Shown here: positions 60,445 to 64,000 of the stretch, one piece after another
How positions within the stretch are numbered: position 1 is the stretch's first letter
How the letters are laid out: every line of letters starts with the position of its first letter
Assembly (NCBI RefSeq): GCF_012972705.2
Contig: NZ_JABCSC020000006.1
Location: 88,097-152,096, forward strand
DNA length: 64,000 nt
Source of the DNA: Uliginosibacterium aquaticum
GTDB taxonomy: Bacteria; Pseudomonadota; Gammaproteobacteria; Burkholderiales; Rhodocyclaceae
Direction of reading: 5' to 3'
Notes under the pieces: model-generated
What the model was told of the DNA's origin: nothing
Databases searched by the model: none
Seen by the model: the letters and a program-made list of their open reading frames with translations, nothing else
Program-made: the position numbers and the translations under genes

Positions 60445-60831
60445 ATGATTGATCATCTTGACCACCTCGTTCTCACAAGCACCAATCTGGAAGCCACCAT
60501 CCGCTTCTACACCGAGCAGCTGGGCATGTGTTACGAGCAGTTCGGCAACGGGCGGCATGCGCTGAAATTCGGCAACCAAAAAATCAATCTGCATGTGCGT
60601 GGCAGCGAGTTCGAGCCCAAGGCACATCTGCCTGTGCCGGGCGCGCTCGATCTGTGTTTCATCGCCGCCATCCCGCTGGATGAAGTGATCGCCCGTATTA
60701 CCGAGGCTGGCGGAACGATCATTGAAGGTCCGGTGCAGCGCACGGGGGCCACCCACAAGCTTCGCTCGATCTACCTGCGCGATCCGGATCTCAACCTGAT
60801 CGAAATATCAGAGCCCCTAGTGGATTGCTGA
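60445..60831 (+). CDS. VOC-family protein (glyoxalase/dioxygenase superfamily)
   Basis: A 128-residue single-domain vicinal-oxygen-chelate protein: IDHLDHLVLTSTNLEATIRF, FYTEQLGMCYEQFGNGRHAL, FGNQKINLHV and DPDLNLIEIS. Metal ligands are likely His in the first strand and Glu in NLIEI. Activity may be glyoxalase-like or a thiol-transfer reaction. Probably the last gene of the operon, 76 bp after DUF1304. No clear terminator is seen after it, only the hairpin at 60928. Confidence 0.87.
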   Translation: MIDHLDHLVLTSTNLEATIRFYTEQLGMCYEQFGNGRHALKFGNQKINLHVRGSEFEPKAHLPVPGALDLCFIAAIPLDEVIARITEAGGTIIEGPVQRTGATHKLRSIYLRDPDLNLIEISEPLVDC

Positions 60832-60927
60832 CAAGGCGTTCTGGCTCGCACACCCGGGCAGCGCAGGGGCGATGCGCACCAAGAAGATCCAGGGAGCATT
60901 CAAAACAAGCCCAGATGGGGATAAAGC

Positions 60928-60958
60928 CACATGATTTCAAGCACTTGAAAATCATGTG
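60928..60958. promoter_or_regulatory. Long near-perfect palindrome holding a sigma-32 -35-like CTTGAAA
   Basis: CACATGATTTCAAG and CTTGAAAATCATGTG form an inverted repeat of 14 bp with one extra base and a 2-nt centre. The right arm contains CTTGAAA (60944-60950), the -35 of heat-shock promoters. A matching CCCCAT-type -10 is not clear downstream. It could be an operator over the hsp20 promoter, or a stem-loop ending the VOC transcript. Confidence 0.45.
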
Positions 60959-61011
60959 TGGCGTACGCAGATAGGGAGGGCAGGCGCTCACGGTGAGGCC
61001 TGCTCAACCCT

Positions 61012-61032
61012 TATATCGCTTACGAGGATATG
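61012..61032 (+). ncRNA. ROSE-type RNA thermometer hairpin before hsp20
   Basis: UCGCU (61016-61020, the ROSE signature UYGCU) faces AGGA of the Shine-Dalgarno (61025-61028) across loop UACG. The pairing includes the G-G mismatch typical of ROSE, and UAUAUC/GAUAUG extends the stem. The SD is hidden 8 nt before the start codon, so translation should open on heating. Confidence 0.75.
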
Positions 61033-61036
61033 AAAA

Positions 61037-61489
61037 ATGCGTACCTATGATTTCTCCCCGCTGTACCGTTCCGCCATCGGCTTCGATCGCCTGGCCCAGC
61101 TCGCCGAAACCGCGCTGCGCACCGAGCAGCCCAGCTACCCGCCCTACAACATCGAGCTGGTTTCGGAAGACAAATACCGCATCAGCATGGCCGTGGCCGG
61201 CTTCAGCCGCGATGAGCTGGACGTGGAAACCGAGAAGAACACCCTCAAGATCATCGGCAAGAAGGCCACAGAGCCCGGTGAGCGCACCTTCCTGCACCGC
61301 GGCATCGCCGCGCGCGATTTCGAGCAGCGCTTCCAGCTCGCCGACCATGTGAAAGTGGTCGCCGCCAGCTTCGAGAACGGCCTGCTCAATATCGAGCTCG
61401 AGCGCGAAATCCCCGAGGCCCACAAACCGCGCAAGATCCTCATCGACGGCGGCGAATCCCTGCCGCTGATCAGGGGTGAAGCCGCGTAA
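61037..61489 (+). CDS. Small heat-shock protein Hsp20/IbpA type
   Basis: A 150-residue chaperone. N-terminal MRTYDFSPLYRSAIGFDRL is the IbpA/HspA opening. The alpha-crystallin domain (about 38-130) has YNIELVSEDKYRISMAVAGF, LKIIGKK, RGIAARDFEQRFQLADHVKV and the signature A-x-x-x-N-G-L-L (ASFENGLLNIEL). The tail has the basic-Ile IPEAHKPRKI segment. It holds unfolding proteins for DnaK/ClpB. Heat control through the ROSE hairpin is expected. Confidence 0.95.
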   Translation: MRTYDFSPLYRSAIGFDRLAQLAETALRTEQPSYPPYNIELVSEDKYRISMAVAGFSRDELDVETEKNTLKIIGKKATEPGERTFLHRGIAARDFEQRFQLADHVKVVAASFENGLLNIELEREIPEAHKPRKILIDGGESLPLIRGEAA

Positions 61490-61510
61490 GTTCCAAAGCC
61501 CGCCCAACAC

Positions 61511-61545
61511 AAAGCCCCCATCCGGAATGACCGGCGGGGGCTTTT
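61511..61545 (+). terminator. Intrinsic terminator after hsp20
   Basis: AAAGCCCCC paired with GGGGGCTTTT, with a nested CCGG/CCGG stem. It begins 22 bp after the stop. Confidence 0.85.
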
Positions 61546-61672
61546 GATTTTGGGGCTCATCCGGAGACTCGAACGGCGGGCCTTCAGGCGCAGGGCATCG
61601 TGAATAGCGCCACCCAACTCAACGTGTGTAGCGAAGTACAACAGATGTCGGAAGCTGCCGAGGGCGTGCTCG

Positions 61673-62179
61673 CTAATGACCCAAAAAGATGGCTACGAGC
61701 CCTGTAAAAAACACGACGAGGGCAACAGCACTGAGCGCCAGGCTTCGCTTCAGGAGCGCAAAAAAGAAGAGCCTTTCTTCAAATGCTGCGATGGATGCCA
61801 GAAGAACGAAGGAAGACGACCACAGATAGAAGCCAGGATGGGAGAGGAGGTCAGGTAAAAATGACCTCACCTGCTGCGCAACGGCCACATTCAGCGCTGC
61901 AGTCGAAACAAGCAGAAGCGTTCTGAAAAGGGTGTTTGGATAACTCGATCTGCTTGCTTCACGTCGTATTTCATCCAGCATGAGCAAATTGCTCAGCAGG
62001 CTGATGGCCTGAAGCGGCATACCGAGCAAGCCGACGGGAAACATGAAGGCCATGCCGAACAGGCCTGCCAGGGCGATCTGCGCACCAAGCGCGACTGTTC
62101 CGTTTTGCAATGTGCCTGTGGGCACAACAAAGCTGATGAGCCACAGAGCAATAGCGAAGCGTCGGAGATGTTGAGTCAT
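61673..62179 (-). CDS. Hypothetical membrane protein, 168 aa
   Basis: A strongly hydrophobic protein with about five segments: FAIALWLISFVVPTG, ALGAQIALAGLFGMAFMFPV with GLLGMPLQAISLLSNLLM, TLLLVSTAALNVAVAQ, GFYLWSSSFVLLASIAAF and LALSAVALVVFFTGLVAIFL. No known family. No clear Shine-Dalgarno. No attC-like core site precedes its ATG, unlike the two genes further right. It closes the AT-richer right-hand block beside hsp20. Confidence 0.6.
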   Translation of the reverse strand: MTQHLRRFAIALWLISFVVPTGTLQNGTVALGAQIALAGLFGMAFMFPVGLLGMPLQAISLLSNLLMLDEIRREASRSSYPNTLFRTLLLVSTAALNVAVAQQVRSFLPDLLSHPGFYLWSSSFVLLASIAAFEERLFFFALLKRSLALSAVALVVFFTGLVAIFLGH

Positions 62180-62233
62180 GCAGACCAGGGGATGACTTCA
62201 TGGGTTAGGGTGGGGGCATTGGTGAATTGCACT

Positions 62234-62638
62234 TCAAAGCTGAGACTGCGCGCTTGATACATCAACCGTGACCTTTACTTCTCGTTGAAAGAAGCGAGAA
62301 ATCCAAGAGATACAGATAAGGCTGCTTATCGCAATGGATAGCACTACCCGAGGCCAGAGCCGTGAATCCAGTGCTCCTCCTGAAAAGAGCCTTTCGTAAT
62401 ATTCAGACTGAGCAACAGCCAAGCCGTTTGGTATAAATATTGTAATTATGGAGGTTGGAACTGGTGCGATAAGCATGGCAGTGATGAAACCCAATCCTAC
62501 CGAAGCCAAACGCGACGTTGCCCCTTTGCGCCTCATGTGCCGAGCTATTACCACCGAAAAAATGATAAATGGGCTAGACAGTACAATCCAGATGAGTGCA
62601 ACGATTAAAAATTTGACAACAACCTCAATCGCTACCAT
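62234..62638 (-). CDS. Hypothetical membrane protein, 134 aa
   Basis: About three hydrophobic helices: FLIVALIWIVLSSPFIIFSVVIA, GLGFITAMLIAPVPTSIITIFI and VVLSIAISSLICISWISRFF, then a short polar tail. It starts 3 bp after the stop of the exported 227-residue protein, so the two form one unit, probably one cassette. Its base composition is AT-richer than the rest of the window. No family is recognised. A possible cassette core remnant CCCTAAC follows its stop at about 62204. Confidence 0.6.
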   Translation of the reverse strand: MVAIEVVVKFLIVALIWIVLSSPFIIFSVVIARHMRRKGATSRLASVGLGFITAMLIAPVPTSIITIFIPNGLAVAQSEYYERLFSGGALDSRLWPRVVLSIAISSLICISWISRFFQREVKVTVDVSSAQSQL

Positions 62639-62641
62639 TTT

Positions 62642-63325
62642 CTATGGCCCCTCACGACGGAATTGTTGGGCATCAGTGCCCCTCTTCGCCCAGAGCTCAT
62701 CAAAGTAAGCGGGCAGCTCTTCGAGAGGCGAGGCGTTCTGGAAGTACTTTGAATCGCGCGATTGGAACTCGATGAACCCAACCTGCATTTCAACAGCAAA
62801 CTCGCCAAGGGCTTCATCGAGAAACAAGTAGCCGATCTGCCCGAAGATATTTTTTTCCTTTTCGTTGTAGCCATCAAAGAAAAGAACGATCCCAACTTTC
62901 GGATCATCTTTGGCAAGTAGATAGTGAACATCTTCAACGCGGATCGGCTTGCCTCCAAACTCAATGTTGTTCAGAGGTAGTCTGCGGGGGCGGAATTTGA
63001 CCCACTCCCAGCGCTTAAGTGCTGGCGCACTTTTGTAGAGTGCCTCCACTGCCGCGAATGCGGCTTTTATTCCTCCAGCGCTGATGACGAATTCTCTTTT
63101 GCCGCCAATCGCTGGGCCGAACTCGAAGGTGAGATCCGGATGGATTTTTTGCATGGCTGAGGCCAACTTGTCGAAGGTCGCCTCGCGGTCTGACTCCCAA
63201 GAGAAAAGCATAGATTCATTGGTCGTGAACCATTTCCAAAAATCAGCTTCTGGTGAAGCTTGTGCTTTGGCGCCAAACAATCCGAAAACCATAAGAAAGA
63301 CACCTTTCGCGAATACGCGGATCAT
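62642..63325 (-). CDS. Exported hypothetical protein, 227 aa (integron-cassette gene)
   Basis: A signal peptide (MIRVFAKGVFLMVFGLFGA, cut after AQA) and a soluble domain with SPEADFWKWFTTNE, FEFGPAIGGKREFVISAGG, VGIVLFFDGYNEKEKNIF and LGEFAVEMQVGFIEF. No family is recognised. The ATG is 3 nt after the core site GTTGGGC of an attC, the position expected of a cassette gene, and there is no ordinary Shine-Dalgarno. AT-richer than the left part of the window. Confidence 0.7.
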   Translation of the reverse strand: MIRVFAKGVFLMVFGLFGAKAQASPEADFWKWFTTNESMLFSWESDREATFDKLASAMQKIHPDLTFEFGPAIGGKREFVISAGGIKAAFAAVEALYKSAPALKRWEWVKFRPRRLPLNNIEFGGKPIRVEDVHYLLAKDDPKVGIVLFFDGYNEKEKNIFGQIGYLFLDEALGEFAVEMQVGFIEFQSRDSKYFQNASPLEELPAYFDELWAKRGTDAQQFRREGP

Positions 63326-63328
63326 GAT

Positions 63329-63422
63329 GCCCAACGTTTGACGCGAGGGGCGGCCGGAGCCGCAGGCGGAGGGAATTTGAAGCACAGCTTCAAACCGTCC
63401 CTCTCGATGGAGGAGTTAGGGC
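63329..63422 (-). repeat. attC recombination site of an integron cassette
   Basis: Its outer core sites are GCCCAAC (63329-63335) and GTTAGGGC (63415-63422). The inner arms GACGCGAGGGG and CCCTCTCGATGG pair imperfectly. The centre is a hairpin TTTGAAGC-ACA-GCTTCAAA. This layout is that of attC, recognised as folded single strand by the integrase IntI. It lies between the stop of one cassette gene (63437) and the start of the next (63325). Confidence 0.75.
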
Positions 63423-63436
63423 GGAAATACTGCCGA

Positions 63437-63790
63437 CTATTTTTCGATTTTAAAGGCAATGGGAATATTCAGCCAAGCTTCAATTGGCTGACCTTTGTTT
63501 CTAGCAGGACTGAATTTCCAGCTTTTAACTGCGGAAATAGCCGAGTCATCTAGTGCTTTGAATCCACTTGATTTTGAAATTTTCACTTCAACTGGATCGC
63601 CAGACTTTCCAACAAGAACATAGACAAAGACGGTACCTTCTTCGCCAGTGTTACGAGATTCTTTTGGATATATAGGAGCGCCATTCTTTGGTATTTGATT
63701 TGCGCTCTGAATCTCGTCGTCTTTTTCCAAAGACGTACAAGCAGTGAGTGATACTGCAATCAGAAGAGTAAGCGCTGCGTTTCGTAGCAT
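63437..63790 (-). CDS. TonB C-terminal-domain lipoprotein (integron-cassette gene)
   Basis: A 117-residue protein. The signal peptide ends in lipobox LTAC (C18). The mature part is a TonB C-terminal domain: PIYPKESRNTGEEGTVFVYV, LVGKSGDPVEVKISKSSGFK, LDDSAISAVKSWKF and IPIAFKI. It lacks the TonB membrane anchor and ExbB partners, so it is not a normal energy transducer. It starts after the core site GTTAGGC of the second attC, as a cassette gene should. TonB_C proteins of this size are found in cassette arrays. Confidence 0.8.
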   Translation of the reverse strand: MLRNAALTLLIAVSLTACTSLEKDDEIQSANQIPKNGAPIYPKESRNTGEEGTVFVYVLVGKSGDPVEVKISKSSGFKALDDSAISAVKSWKFSPARNKGQPIEAWLNIPIAFKIEK

Positions 63791-63798
63791 TAACTGAG

Positions 63799-63893
63799 GC
63801 CTAACGTTTGACGTGAGGGGCCGCCGTAGCGGCGAAGCCGCGAAGGGAACCCACAAGCGCATCTTGTGGGCGATCCCTCTCGACGGACTAAAA
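63799..63893 (-). repeat. Degenerate attC site
   Basis: Core site GCCTAAC (63799-63805), then the same GTTTGACGTGAGGGG arm as the attC at 63329, a hairpin CCCACAAG-CGCAT-CTTGTGGG, and CCCTCTCGACGGA. After that the expected GTTAGGC is replaced by CTAAAAAGGG. One core site is therefore lost. Confidence 0.65.
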
Positions 63894-64000
63894 AGGGACT
63901 TCCCACAGTCGCCGGAGGCGTAAGCCTCGCCGGCATCAAAGTGCCAAGATTGGGGTTGCGAAACTCAATCTGAATGGCGAAAGGGGAAGTCCATATGAAT
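63894..64000. other. Right-edge segment without a gene, with a short inverted repeat
   Basis: GGACTTCCC (63897-63905) faces GGGGAAGTCC (63984-63993) at nearly 90 bp distance, with an inner GC-rich stem (AGGCGTAAGCCT). It begins where the attC is broken. It could be the edge of another mobile piece or a different cassette end; the window ends too soon to tell. Confidence 0.35.

Noticed and set aside
61548..61590. GTTCGAGTC on the minus strand with a following CCA, like the 3' end of a tRNA
   Set aside because: The T-stem pairs at only three of five positions and no matching 5' acceptor arm or anticodon arm is found. It might be a tRNA remnant at an insertion edge, but the evidence is too weak to call.
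61144..61641. A 165-codon minus-strand frame through hsp20
   Set aside because: Antisense of hsp20; only its first part lies outside and has no recognisable domain.
62180..62233. CCCTAAC near 62204 as part of a third attC
   Set aside because: Only one core-like heptamer is present in a 54-bp gap, with no arms or second core site, so a complete attC is not supported.
1..64000. CRISPR arrays, rRNA operons, prophage genes, complete insertion sequences
   Set aside because: None was seen: no regularly spaced direct repeats, no rRNA-like segments, no transposase, integrase, capsid or terminase motifs in any plausible frame.

Overview
The window looks like a chromosomal piece of a GC-rich betaproteobacterium, probably of Rhodocyclales or Uliginosibacterium type. 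The neighbourhood topB-smg-dprA-LysM facing def-fmt-htpX, plus serA, hemF, class I fumarase and the small DUF2782/DUF2835 proteins, supports the class. The genus is a guess from gene content only. No rRNA, tRNA, CRISPR array or complete insertion sequence was seen.

Layout. 1-716: a pectate lyase cut by the window edge. 949-16134: mostly housekeeping genes (HAD phosphatase, AtoDA CoA-transferase, FabI, SerA, Bcr/CflA efflux, RdgB, a second pectate lyase, HemF, a diguanylate cyclase with a hemerythrin domain, Apt). 16285-25734: YqhA, class I fumarase, a divergently regulated EmrAB-OMF efflux operon with its TetR repressor, and a CsgG/DUF4810/DUF799 lipoprotein operon. 25918-30610: a second diguanylate cyclase, a trans-sulfuration enzyme, a MerR/CMD pair and a dmeR-dmeF-like Co/Ni pair with a clear G-tract operator. 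30678-35175: a beta-propeller phytase lipoprotein, BASS and CorA-like transporters and a DUF481 protein. 35290-43287: topB-smg-dprA-LysM and def-fmt-htpX. 43393-49657: a SNF2 helicase, a MITE-like element, DUF429 and an LplT-acyltransferase fusion. 49826-55792: a GH6 cellulase lipoprotein, a small lipoprotein and nrdAB. 56504-60831: a NemR-like TetR repressor with an electrophile-detoxification gene set. 61037: Hsp20. 61673-64000: AT-richer minus-strand genes that look like the distal end of an integron cassette array.

How the genes work together. Two pectate lyases, a GH6 cellulase and a phytase, the last two on poly-Ser-linked lipoproteins, point to life on plant material. Regulation can be read unusually well. 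nrdAB has tandem NrdR-type boxes spaced 31 bp followed by a cobalamin riboswitch. The emr operon and its repressor gene share a mirror-symmetric promoter/operator. The NemR-like repressor gene and the operon after it carry the same 15-bp operator. dmeRF has an RcnR-type TACT-G7-AGTA site. hsp20 has a ROSE-type RNA thermometer. The cellulase has a CRP-like site and the phytase a Pho-box-like site.
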